This document shows, piece by piece, positions 7,107 through 14,049 of a stretch of 31,829 bases of DNA. Numbering within the stretch: position 1 is the stretch's first letter; each line of letters starts with the position of its first letter. Both the position numbers and the translations under genes were made by a program. The notes beneath the pieces were generated by a model that worked only from the letters and a program-made list of their open reading frames with translations, was not told the DNA's origin and searched no databases. This stretch comes from CAZCEC01 sp964497615 (GTDB taxonomy: Bacteria; Chloroflexota; Anaerolineae; Anaerolineales; UBA6663), in contig CAZCEC010000072.1 in NCBI GenBank assembly GCA_964497615.1, positions 1 to 31,829 on the forward strand, given 5' to 3'.

Positions 7107-7936
7107 TACTGCGGCTCCAGGTAAACAAACTTAAAGCCCTCCATGAACTGCACATATTGCGGCGTAAAGCGCAGCCCGCCGTAGAGCGTGTGGGCCAGGT
7201 CCAGCGTGTCGCGGCGCGGGTCGTACAGGCGCAGGCTGATGCGGTCGTTCTTGCTGAAGGCCGCCGCCGTCGCATTGCGGTCCAGCCGCACGCCGCGCGG
7301 GTTGACGATGCGCAGGCCCACCCACGGCTGGCGCGCGATTCGCATCAGCCGCCTAAACCCGGCCAGCCGGCCCAGCGCCCAGTTGGCCCCCAGCGCGTTG
7401 TGCGTCCGCAGCGCGCCGCTCAGCACCGGCCGCCCGCTGGCGGTGTCCGCAAACTGGAACCGCACCTGCCCGCCCCCTCGCGCCACCGCGCCATTCGCCA
7501 GCCGCGCGTCCAGGCTCAGCCGTTCCCGGTTATAGGCCACCACCGGGGGCGTGTTGTTCCACAGCCCGTGGCACAGCATCTCGATCTCCGGGCGGGTCAG
7601 CATCGCCGCCGCCAACCCCAGGGGATGCGCCGGCACGTTCGCCGCCGGCCGCCGCGTGACAAAGATCGAGAATTGCAGTTCGTGGTGCGGCCCCAGGCTG
7701 GCCTCGGTGAAGTCGCACACCCAGACGCCCATCAGCGCGCGGCCCGCCGCCGTCAGCGCCGGCACGAGCGACTCGGAGGCCAGCATCTGCCCCACCGCGC
7801 CCGCGTCCGCCGTGCCGCCGACGAACACCCCATACCCATCGTAGATATGGTAAGGCGTCGGCGCCGGGCCGGTGGAGAGCGTCACCGACGCGCCCAGCGG
7901 ATAGCGTTGGAACAGGGGATGATCGCGAGCGGGCAT
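7106..7936 (-). CDS. Uncharacterised protein, possibly acetoacetate-decarboxylase-like fold
   Basis: 276 residues, ATG at 7936. No catalytic motif is certain. Segments such as HHELQFSIFVTRRP (about 83-96) followed by GLWNNTPPVVAYNRERLSL recall the strand layout of acetoacetate-decarboxylase-like beta-barrels, but the catalytic lysine of true decarboxylases is not recognisable. The protein is soluble, with no signal peptide. It lies six bases after the MmcQ/YjbR gene and overlaps the PaiA-like GNAT by one base, so the three form one operon (8311 to 6558). That grouping suggests modification or degradation of a small molecule, but this is an inference from neighbours only. Confidence 0.72.
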   Translation of the reverse strand: MPARDHPLFQRYPLGASVTLSTGPAPTPYHIYDGYGVFVGGTADAGAVGQMLASESLVPALTAAGRALMGVWVCDFTEASLGPHHELQFSIFVTRRPAANVPAHPLGLAAAMLTRPEIEMLCHGLWNNTPPVVAYNRERLSLDARLANGAVARGGGQVRFQFADTASGRPVLSGALRTHNALGANWALGRLAGFRRLMRIARQPWVGLRIVNPRGVRLDRNATAAAFSKNDRISLRLYDPRRDTLDLAHTLYGGLRFTPQYVQFMEGFKFVYLEPQ

Positions 7937-7942
7937 GCGCCC

Positions 7943-8311
7943 TCAGCCTTCGGCCCGGCGGGGCATTTGCTTGAGCAATCGCTTCGGCGCCGTCAACTCC
8001 CACGCCAGGCTAATGTGAAAGCTGAGCACCTCGTCGCTCGCCCGATCCAGCACGATGCCCACCCAGCCCTTGCCGCCGACGTAGGGCGGCCGGAAGAACG
8101 TCTCCGGGTCCTCGGCGATGCGCGCCGCCTGCACCCCCTCGGGCGCGGGCACCCACACCGCCACGCGGCCATCGCCGTGGTGGTTGTCGGCAAACATCAC
8201 AAACACTTTCTTATGGACGAAGAAGGTCGGCTCGCCGTGCGACAGCCGCTCGCTGGTCTCCGGCAGCCGCAGGCACAGCGCCCGCACCCGGCGCAGTTGC
8301 GCCTCGCTCAT
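7943..8311 (-). CDS. MmcQ/YjbR family protein (double-wing DNA-binding fold)
   Basis: 122 residues, ATG at 8311 with GGAGAG five to six bases upstream. The sequence follows the MmcQ/YjbR pattern: LRLPETSERLSHGEPTFFV near residues 14-32, then strands with KVFVMFAD, VAVWVPAPEG and a closing FFRPPYVGGKGWVGIVLD (about 72-89). The family has a CyaY-like/double-wing fold. Members are often annotated as DNA-binding but few have been tested, and one namesake lies in the mitomycin cluster. It heads the operon that continues into the unknown protein and PaiA-like GNAT. The role here is unknown. Confidence 0.9.
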   Translation of the reverse strand: MSEAQLRRVRALCLRLPETSERLSHGEPTFFVHKKVFVMFADNHHGDGRVAVWVPAPEGVQAARIAEDPETFFRPPYVGGKGWVGIVLDRASDEVLSFHISLAWELTAPKRLLKQMPRRAEG

Positions 8312-8407
8312 CGGCTCTCTCCTGCGCTTCCAGTTTCCAGGCGGTCATCGGAAACGGCAGCGCGCCGCCAGTTATACGCAGTTCCCCAGCCGAACGCCAA
8401 TCATGAT

Positions 8408-8447
8408 GGAACGAACGCTTGACTCTGGGTTCGTTTTCTCCCGTAAT
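8408..8447 (+). promoter_or_regulatory. Promoter with shared 21-base box, upstream of the small protein
   Basis: The box at 8408-8428 matches the one at 8964-8984 in 18 of 21 positions; the common core is GAACRAACGYTTGACTCTGG. It contains TTGACT (8419-8424) as a -35, then a 17-base spacer and a weak -10 CGTAAT (8442-8447). The predicted start site falls next to a 10-base palindrome, GCGCATGCGC (8456-8465). The leader before the gene at 8570 would be about 115 bases and holds a small GGCCCG/CGGGCC stem (8470-8490). Confidence 0.55.
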
Positions 8448-8569
8448 CCGGACTGGCGCATGCGCATTGGGCCCGTCACACCGGCGGGCCAGGCTTCATT
8501 TATCCAGTAATCCGTATGCGCTGGGGATTGTCGGGCCGGCGCATGGCTGCCCAAAGGAGCGAGACTGAC

Positions 8570-8866
8570 ATGCAAGAGCTCATCGAAGGGACGAAGTTGA
8601 CGTACGAACTGTCCGAGCAGGACGCTGAGAACATCAATGACTACATCGCCAATCATCCTGAGCAGCACGCGGCAGGCGCCCACATGGAGCCGGGCCAGCG
8701 CGTCCCGGCCAGCGTGGTGCGCTCGCGCGGCCCGGGCGGCACCGGTGAGGAGCGCCTCGCAGTGCTCCTCGACGGCGCAACGCCGCCGGAAAAGGGTTAT
8801 CACGTCTGGGCGGCTGGACTGCAATACGCGGATGGCGCCTGGCGCAAGCCGGAAGGCAGCGAGTAA
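8570..8866 (+). CDS. Small uncharacterised protein
   Basis: 98 residues. The start is set by AAAGGAG (8553-8559) ten bases before the ATG at 8570; an in-frame ATG at 8516 lacks an SD. The protein is soluble, acidic and polar at the N-terminus (MQELIEGTKLTYELSEQDAE). The middle is an RVPASVVRSRGPGG segment and the end is GYHVWAAGLQYADGAW. No known family is recognised. A strong hairpin follows the stop codon. It shares an operator-like box with the ABC exporter promoter about 550 bases downstream, so it may be co-regulated with the exporter. No function is proposed. Confidence 0.7.
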   Translation: MQELIEGTKLTYELSEQDAENINDYIANHPEQHAAGAHMEPGQRVPASVVRSRGPGGTGEERLAVLLDGATPPEKGYHVWAAGLQYADGAWRKPEGSE

Positions 8867-8897
8867 GCTGGCGGCCCGTGAGATTTGCGGCCAAGAA

Positions 8898-8931
8898 GCG
8901 AAGCATTTGCCGGCCTGGGCAGATGCTTCGC
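8898..8931 (+). terminator. 14-bp hairpin after the small protein, terminator-like
   Basis: GCGAAGCATTTGCC (8898-8911) pairs with GGCAGATGCTTCGC (8918-8931) over fourteen positions with one G.U wobble and a six-base loop. It lies between the small gene's stop and the exporter promoter. No T-tract follows, so it may act as a non-canonical terminator or an mRNA 3-prime stabiliser. Confidence 0.6.
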
Positions 8932-8963
8932 CCCCGCCAGCCGCCACCCCGCCGAGCATTGCT

Positions 8964-9003
8964 AGAACAAACGTTTGACTCTGGCCCAAACTGACCTTAC
9001 AAT
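8964..9003 (+). promoter_or_regulatory. Sigma70 promoter with shared box, drives the ABC exporter operon
   Basis: TTGACT (8975-8980), a 17-base spacer and TACAAT (8998-9003) form a near-consensus promoter. The -35 is embedded in the same 21-base box as at 8408, here including the perfect palindrome CAAACGTTTG (8968-8977). The transcript would start near 9010, which rules out the ATG at 9003 as the exporter start and favours GTG at 9072. Confidence 0.75.
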
Positions 9004-9071
9004 TGGAGACTGCACTCGGGCGGGCGCCAGACCCTTGCCCGAGGATTCTTATTACACCCGGTGAGAGACCA

Positions 9072-10064
9072 GTGGCTACTTCGCCTGCTGAAAACACAGT
9101 CGTTGTTGAATCGCTCAGCAAGACCTACCAGGTGCCCGAGCGCGAGGGCGGCCTGGGCGCGGCGGTGCGCAGCTTTTTCAAGCGCAAGTACACCAACGTC
9201 GAGGCCGTCAAGCACGTCACCTTCAACATCGCCCAGGGCGAAATCGTCGGCTTCCTGGGACCAAACGGCGCCGGCAAAACCACGACCTTGAAGATGCTCT
9301 CCGGCTTGCTGCACCCCACCGCCGGCCGCGCCGACGTGCTGGGCTACACCCCCTGGGAGCGCAAGAACGACTTCCTGCGCGCCATGACCCTGGTGATGGG
9401 TCAGCGCAACCGCCTGTCGTGGGACATCCCCGCCGCCGACTCGTTTCTCCTCAACCAGGCCGTCTACCGGCTGAGCGATGACGACTACCAGCGCACCCTG
9501 GCCGAGCTGGACGAACTGTTGGAGCTGGGGCCCATTATGCGCAAGCCGGTCCGCAACCTGAGCCTGGGCGAGCGCATGAAGTGCGAGCTGGCGGCCGGCC
9601 TGCTCCACCGGCCCAAGGTGCTGTTCCTGGACGAGCCCACCATCGGGCTGGACCTGACGGCGCAGGCCCGCATCCGCACCTTCCTGCGCGAGTACAACCG
9701 CCGCACCGGGGCCACCGTCCTGCTCACCAGCCACTACATGGCCGATGTGACGGCGCTGTGCGAACGCGTCATCATCATCCACCACGGGCAGCTCAAGTAC
9801 GACGGCAGCCTGACCGGGCTGACGCGCCGCATCGCGCCGGTGAAGCTGATTGGGCTGGCGCTGCTCGACGGGGCCGCCAACGGCCTGGAGCGCTACGGCA
9901 CGGTGGTGCCAAACGAAAACAACGACGGCAAGCTGCTGGTGCAGGTGCCGGCCGGCGAGGTGGCGGCGGTGACGGCCCGGATGCTCTCCGACCTGCCGGT
10001 GCAGGACCTGACGATTGAAGACCCGCCCATCGAGACCGTGATCGAGCGGGCGTTCAACGAATAG
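9072..10064 (+). CDS. ABC-2 type exporter, ATP-binding subunit
   Basis: 330 residues from GTG at 9072, chosen because the promoter -10 occupies 8998-9003 and a weak SD (GGTGAG) precedes it. Walker A is GPNGAGKTT (63-71), the Q-loop glutamine is in VMGQRNRL (about 108-115), the signature is LSLGE (163-167), Walker B is VLFLDEPT (183-190) and the H-loop is SH at 220-221. The C-terminal extension (about 245-330) is that of DrrA/daunorubicin-resistance-type ATPases. It would energise the two following permeases to export a hydrophobic small molecule or a lipid; the substrate is not evident. The next gene begins eight bases after its stop. Confidence 0.95.
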   Translation: MATSPAENTVVVESLSKTYQVPEREGGLGAAVRSFFKRKYTNVEAVKHVTFNIAQGEIVGFLGPNGAGKTTTLKMLSGLLHPTAGRADVLGYTPWERKNDFLRAMTLVMGQRNRLSWDIPAADSFLLNQAVYRLSDDDYQRTLAELDELLELGPIMRKPVRNLSLGERMKCELAAGLLHRPKVLFLDEPTIGLDLTAQARIRTFLREYNRRTGATVLLTSHYMADVTALCERVIIIHHGQLKYDGSLTGLTRRIAPVKLIGLALLDGAANGLERYGTVVPNENNDGKLLVQVPAGEVAAVTARMLSDLPVQDLTIEDPPIETVIERAFNE

Positions 10065-10072
10065 GAGCCGCC

Positions 10073-10879
10073 ATGACGGCCATGCTGCGCATCTATCAAC
10101 GCCTGTGGCAGGTGAACTGGGCCGAGCAGTGGCAGTACCGCGCCAACCTGCTGATGTACCTGCTGTACTGGATGGTGTCGCCCATCGTCTATCTGGCGGT
10201 GTGGACGGCGGTGGCCAACAGCCAGGGCAGCGTCGGCGGGCTGACGGCCAACGACTTCGCCACCTACTACCTGACCCTGCTGTTGGTAGACGTGCTGACC
10301 AGCGAGATCAGCATCCACATCCTGGGCTACAAGGTGCAGGAGGGCAGCCTGTCGGTGGAACTGCTCAAGCCGATGCACCCGGTGCTGACCAGCACCCTGG
10401 TCTACAACCTGGCCTTCAAGGCGCTCACCCTGCTGGTGCTGGTGCCGGTGTTGGTGGGGCTGGCCCTGCTGGTCCAGCCCGACTTCGGCGCGGTGACGCT
10501 GGGCAACCTGCTGCTGGCCGTGCCCGCCATCCTGCTGGGCTTCGGCATCAGCTTTGTGCTGGGCGCGACCATCACCTGCCTGGCATTCTGGACCACCCGC
10601 ATCTACTCGATCAGCGAGTTCTATTGGGCACTGGCGGTGCTGTTCTCGGGCCAGTTTGTGCCGCTGGAGCTGATGCCGGGGGCGCTGCGGCCCATCGCGG
10701 AAGTGCTGCCCTTCCAGCTCACCAAGTATTTCCCGGTCCAGCTCATCTTGGGGCGCGCCGACCCACAGACCATCCTGCCCAACTTCGCGCTGGGGGTCGT
10801 GTGGCTGGCGGTGGGGCTGGCCGTTTTCCTGGCGGTGTGGAAGGCCGGGGTCAAGCGCTACTCGGCGGTGGGGGCCTAG
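10073..10879 (+). CDS. ABC-2 type permease subunit 1
   Basis: 268 residues with about six transmembrane segments. It begins with a short cytosolic helix (RIYQRLWQVNWAEQWQYRANLLM), as in ABC-2 permeases of the DUF990 type that come in pairs with a DrrA-like ATPase. Hydrophobic stretches include LLVLVPVLVGLALLV and LLAVPAILLGFGISFVLGA. A conserved LSVELLKPMHP segment (about 92-102) is the likely coupling helix. It ends VKRYSAVGA, closely matching the tail of the next permease. One base separates it from the second permease, so the two are likely made together and form a heterodimeric channel. Confidence 0.9.
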   Translation: MTAMLRIYQRLWQVNWAEQWQYRANLLMYLLYWMVSPIVYLAVWTAVANSQGSVGGLTANDFATYYLTLLLVDVLTSEISIHILGYKVQEGSLSVELLKPMHPVLTSTLVYNLAFKALTLLVLVPVLVGLALLVQPDFGAVTLGNLLLAVPAILLGFGISFVLGATITCLAFWTTRIYSISEFYWALAVLFSGQFVPLELMPGALRPIAEVLPFQLTKYFPVQLILGRADPQTILPNFALGVVWLAVGLAVFLAVWKAGVKRYSAVGA

Positions 10880-10880
10880 G

Positions 10881-11666
10881 ATGCATACGCTCAGACTGCT
10901 CGGCACGCTGGTCAAGATCAATCTGCAACAGGATTTGGCCTACCGCGCCGATGCGGTGGTGAACATCCTGGTAAACCTGATGTGGCTGGGGTGGGAACTG
11001 CTCAGCCTGAACATCCTGTTCAGCAACACCACTTCCCTGGGCGGCTGGGGGCTGGCGGAGGTGGTGGCGCTGCTGGGCGTCTTCCGGCTGGTGAACACCC
11101 TGATGATGAGCCTGATCTGGCCCAACACGGAGAAGTTCAACCGGGGCGTGCGCGAGGGCACGCTGGACTACACCCTGCTCCAGCCGGTGAACAGCCTGTT
11201 CCTCATCAGCTTCACCCGCATCATCCTGTGGCGCGTGTGGGACCTGGCGCTGGCGGTGATCCTCATCGTGTGGGGGGTGGCGGCCAGCGGCGGCGGGGCC
11301 ACGCTCCTCAGCCTGTTCAGCTTCATCCTGCTGGTCGGCTCCGGCGCGGCGGTGATCTACAGCCTGTGGATCGTGATGATGGCCATCACCTTCTGGCTGG
11401 TGAAGTTCGACAACAACGTCACGATCCTGCAAGCCCTGCTGGACGCGGGGCGCTACCCGGCCACGGTCTACCCGCCCTGGCTGCGGGCAATAGTGACCTT
11501 CATCGTGCCGGTGGCGGTGGCGACCACCGTGCCGCTCCAGGCCCTGCGCGGCGACCTGAACGCCTGGCAGATTCTGCTGTTCCTGGGCGTGGGCCTGGGC
11601 AGCGTGCTGGTGGCGCGGCTGGTGTGGCGGGCAGGGGTGAAGAGGTATAGCGGGGCAAGTAGTTAG
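10881..11666 (+). CDS. ABC-2 type permease subunit 2
   Basis: 261 residues, about six transmembrane segments, homologous in layout to the preceding permease: KINLQQDLAYRADAVVNILV at the N-terminus, EGTLDYTLLQPVNSLFLI (about 91-108) as coupling helix, and VKRYSGASS at the end. It is the third gene of the exporter operon. The region after its stop (11667-11719) holds a TATACT -10-like element (11684-11689) without a good -35, so the MbtH-like gene could be read either from its own weak promoter or as the fourth operon member. Confidence 0.9.
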   Translation: MHTLRLLGTLVKINLQQDLAYRADAVVNILVNLMWLGWELLSLNILFSNTTSLGGWGLAEVVALLGVFRLVNTLMMSLIWPNTEKFNRGVREGTLDYTLLQPVNSLFLISFTRIILWRVWDLALAVILIVWGVAASGGGATLLSLFSFILLVGSGAAVIYSLWIVMMAITFWLVKFDNNVTILQALLDAGRYPATVYPPWLRAIVTFIVPVAVATTVPLQALRGDLNAWQILLFLGVGLGSVLVARLVWRAGVKRYSGASS

Positions 11667-11719
11667 CCCAGCGGTTTTTCGATATACTAGCGCTGTATCC
11701 GACTCTCGAAGGAGGAGGC

Positions 11720-11935
11720 ATGGCTCCCAGTTCATTTTTCAAGGTCGTCATCAATCATGAAGAGCAGTACCGGGTCATCCCAGCCGACACCGCCACTCCC
11801 GATGGCTGGCGCGAGGCTGGCAAGAGCGGCACGCTGCCGGAGGTGGCAACATACCTGAAGTCGGTGTGGGGCACGCGCCGTCCGGACCTGTTGGAGCAGG
11901 TATTGAAGGACGCTGAAACCGCCGGCCGCCGCTAA
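11720..11935 (+). CDS. MbtH-like protein, divergent and stand-alone
   Basis: 71 residues with a very strong SD (AAGGAGGAGG) before ATG 11720. The MbtH pattern is clear: FKVVINHEEQYRVIP, PDGWREAGKSG, a YLKSVW helix and a final RRP. MbtH proteins bind and activate adenylation domains of nonribosomal peptide synthetases (NRPSs). Two of the three family tryptophans are kept (in GW and VW). The SLWP motif that contacts the adenylation domain is replaced by RVIP, and DMRP by TRRP. No NRPS is in the window. It may serve an NRPS elsewhere, or have drifted to another role. It lies between an exporter operon and the convergent carbamoyltransferase operon (gap 12 bases). Confidence 0.85.
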   Translation: MAPSSFFKVVINHEEQYRVIPADTATPDGWREAGKSGTLPEVATYLKSVWGTRRPDLLEQVLKDAETAGRR

Positions 11936-11947
11936 CTGATCGCCGCC

Positions 11948-14047
11948 TTAGGCGCGCACAACTTCGAGCCCGCACAATTCGCCCAGGCTGGGGTGCAGGT
12001 CGGCCCCGCTCCCCTGTTCCAATCGCTCAATGGCCGGCTGCCACACCGCGCCGCTCACGGGCGGCGGTGCGGGCCAGTACAGGCGCACCGTGTTCAGGCC
12101 GCGCCGCCAATGGCCGGCCGGGACGCGCCGTTCGGCTTTCGCCCAACGTTCGCCCAGCGCCAGTGTTCCGGCGTCTTGGTCGTTGACGGTGACGCGGACG
12201 GCGGCGCGCTGGCCGGCGCTCGATGCGCCCGGCAGCCGGCCCACCAGCCGCAGCCCGGCCGGCGGTCCGCCCCCCTCGATGAAGCTAAACTCCGAGACCG
12301 GCCAATAGGCGCGCAGGAGGCCCAGCGGCTCATCGGCTCCCGCCAGGGCATAGGTCCAATAGGGGCGCGACAGGGGTTCGTGCTGGTAGTAGGCCGGCAG
12401 CAGATCGCGGGCGGCCGGCGCGTACCGTGCCAGCCGCTCGGGCCAGGCTCGGGCGGCCACGGGGTCGGCGGCCGCCAGGGCGGCGCCGATGGCGGCCAGC
12501 AGCGGCGCGTCGAGGTGGTCGTACTTCCAACCATGCTGGTGTCCCAGCGCAAAGGGCGAGGCGTCCAGCCGCTGTTGGGCGGCAGTGAACACGGCGGGCA
12601 CTGGCAGCGCTCGCGCCTCGGTGAAGTCGAGCATGACCTCGCTAATGCCGGGTGCGGCGCGCAAGGCCTGGGCGCACCAATCAGCCAGCAGCGGGTGCTT
12701 GTCCGAAACGCCGAACAGCCGATGCGCGGTATGTATTGCCGCGCCGAACAGGGCGGTGGCCTCCGCCGCGGGTGCGAGCGGCAGGGGCGGATATTGGACC
12801 AGGGTACGCCAATCGGGCCCCGCCTGGCCCCAGCGGCGGAGCACTGCCTCGGCGACGGCCGCCATGGCCACGTGCATGCCTTCGCGGGTGAGGTGGCAGT
12901 AATCCAGAAATAAGCGCCGGCCGGGCAGGGGCGAGCCAGTGTGTTCGGCGAAGACAGCGGGCAAGTCAATGCACGCCAGGCCGCGATGCTCAGCCGCGGC
13001 GCGCAGCAGACCTTGTTGGAGGCTGGCGGCGCGAGGCGCGTTAAGCATCAGCATGAGCGGGAAGTGGGCATTGTCCACTTCCGCGCGCGCGAACACCGCC
13101 GCCGCCGCCGCGCGCCCCGCGCCCAGGCTCGCCAGCGCGGCCAACCGGTAGCCGGTTGGGCACAAGCCGCCCTCCAGGCGCAGCAGCCGCGTGGCGGTGG
13201 CCAGCGCAGCCTCCCACGCTTCGGCGGCGAGTTGGCGGCGGGCTTCGGCCAGCAGCCCATACCACTCGGCTGCGCCTGTGCCGGGCAAGCGGGTGACGGG
13301 CTGGGCGCACTCCCAATCGGCCAGGTTGACCTCGGGCACGACGATGAAGATGGGCACGCCGTGGGCAGCGCCCAGGCCGGCCAGTTGCGCCAGGACCGCC
13401 CCGGCGCGCTCCAGCCCGCGGCGCGCGGCCAGGTCGGCCAACTGGGGCGCGCCGCCCGCGCGCAGCGCTTCGGCAACCGCCAACTTATCGCGCAGGCCGG
13501 GCGCGTGCGGCGACACCTCGGGCGTTTCCAGCATGGTCCAGTTGTTGCCGGCAAATACCACCAGCGCGTCGGGCGCCAGTTGGAGCGCGGCCTCGGCCGT
13601 ATCGGCCAGCCCGGCCAGGGTCTCGTTGGTGCGCGCCAGGTCAATCACTTCGCAGGCGCCCGCGCCCAACACCCGATTGAGCAAGTGCGCCAGCGCGAGG
13701 GCTGGGGTCAGGTGTGGGGCGTACAGGTAACCGGCCGCCACCGATTCGCCCAGCAGACACAGGCGGCGCGGGTTGGGGCCGGCCCGCGAGTGCAGCCGCA
13801 GGCGCGGCGCGTAGTGGTCGCCCAAGGGCAGGGGAGCGGGCCGCTCCCAGCACAGCTTGCCGTTCTCCTGGCGCGGCTGCCAGATGCTGATAGGCCGTGG
13901 CTGGCCTTCCATGCCCGGCCGTTGGGTCGGGGTAGGGACCGGCGCCTGGGCGGCGGCGCGCAGGCAGCGGGCCAGGGCGGCGCCATTGGGCTCCGCCAAC
14001 TCGGCCGCCAGGACTTCGGCCGCGGGGCGATCCAGACTGGATGCCAT
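11948..14047 (-). CDS. SGNH-hydrolase-like protein with helical insert and C-terminal beta-sandwich
   Basis: 699 residues from ATG 14047, two bases after the carbamoyltransferase stop; the frame is open further upstream but that would overlap the transferase. SGNH motifs: LLGESVAAGY (98-107, Ser102), FAGNN (165-169) and LDYCHLTREGM (381-391, Asp382 and His385). Between blocks III and V sits a helical, TPR-like insert (about 262-325). Residues about 430-590 are unrecognised, and about 597-660 look like a beta-sandwich with a final GLNTVRLYW strand. There is no signal peptide, so it is probably cytosolic. SGNH enzymes are esterases or acyltransferases acting on sugars and lipids. Coupling to the carbamoyltransferase suggests both decorate one molecule; the substrate is unknown. 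Confidence 0.82.
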   Translation of the reverse strand: MASSLDRPAAEVLAAELAEPNGAALARCLRAAAQAPVPTPTQRPGMEGQPRPISIWQPRQENGKLCWERPAPLPLGDHYAPRLRLHSRAGPNPRRLCLLGESVAAGYLYAPHLTPALALAHLLNRVLGAGACEVIDLARTNETLAGLADTAEAALQLAPDALVVFAGNNWTMLETPEVSPHAPGLRDKLAVAEALRAGGAPQLADLAARRGLERAGAVLAQLAGLGAAHGVPIFIVVPEVNLADWECAQPVTRLPGTGAAEWYGLLAEARRQLAAEAWEAALATATRLLRLEGGLCPTGYRLAALASLGAGRAAAAAVFARAEVDNAHFPLMLMLNAPRAASLQQGLLRAAAEHRGLACIDLPAVFAEHTGSPLPGRRLFLDYCHLTREGMHVAMAAVAEAVLRRWGQAGPDWRTLVQYPPLPLAPAAEATALFGAAIHTAHRLFGVSDKHPLLADWCAQALRAAPGISEVMLDFTEARALPVPAVFTAAQQRLDASPFALGHQHGWKYDHLDAPLLAAIGAALAAADPVAARAWPERLARYAPAARDLLPAYYQHEPLSRPYWTYALAGADEPLGLLRAYWPVSEFSFIEGGGPPAGLRLVGRLPGASSAGQRAAVRVTVNDQDAGTLALGERWAKAERRVPAGHWRRGLNTVRLYWPAPPPVSGAVWQPAIERLEQGSGADLHPSLGELCGLEVVRA

Positions 14048-14049
14048 GG

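Noticed and set aside
6998..8422. Long plus-strand open frame of 474 codons
   Set aside because: It spans three well-supported minus-strand genes (GNAT, unknown, MmcQ/YjbR), and its His/Arg/Gln-rich composition is typical of antisense frames.
9003..9071. ATG at 9003 as the exporter ATPase start
   Set aside because: The T of the TACAAT -10 is at 9003, so transcription should begin downstream of that codon.
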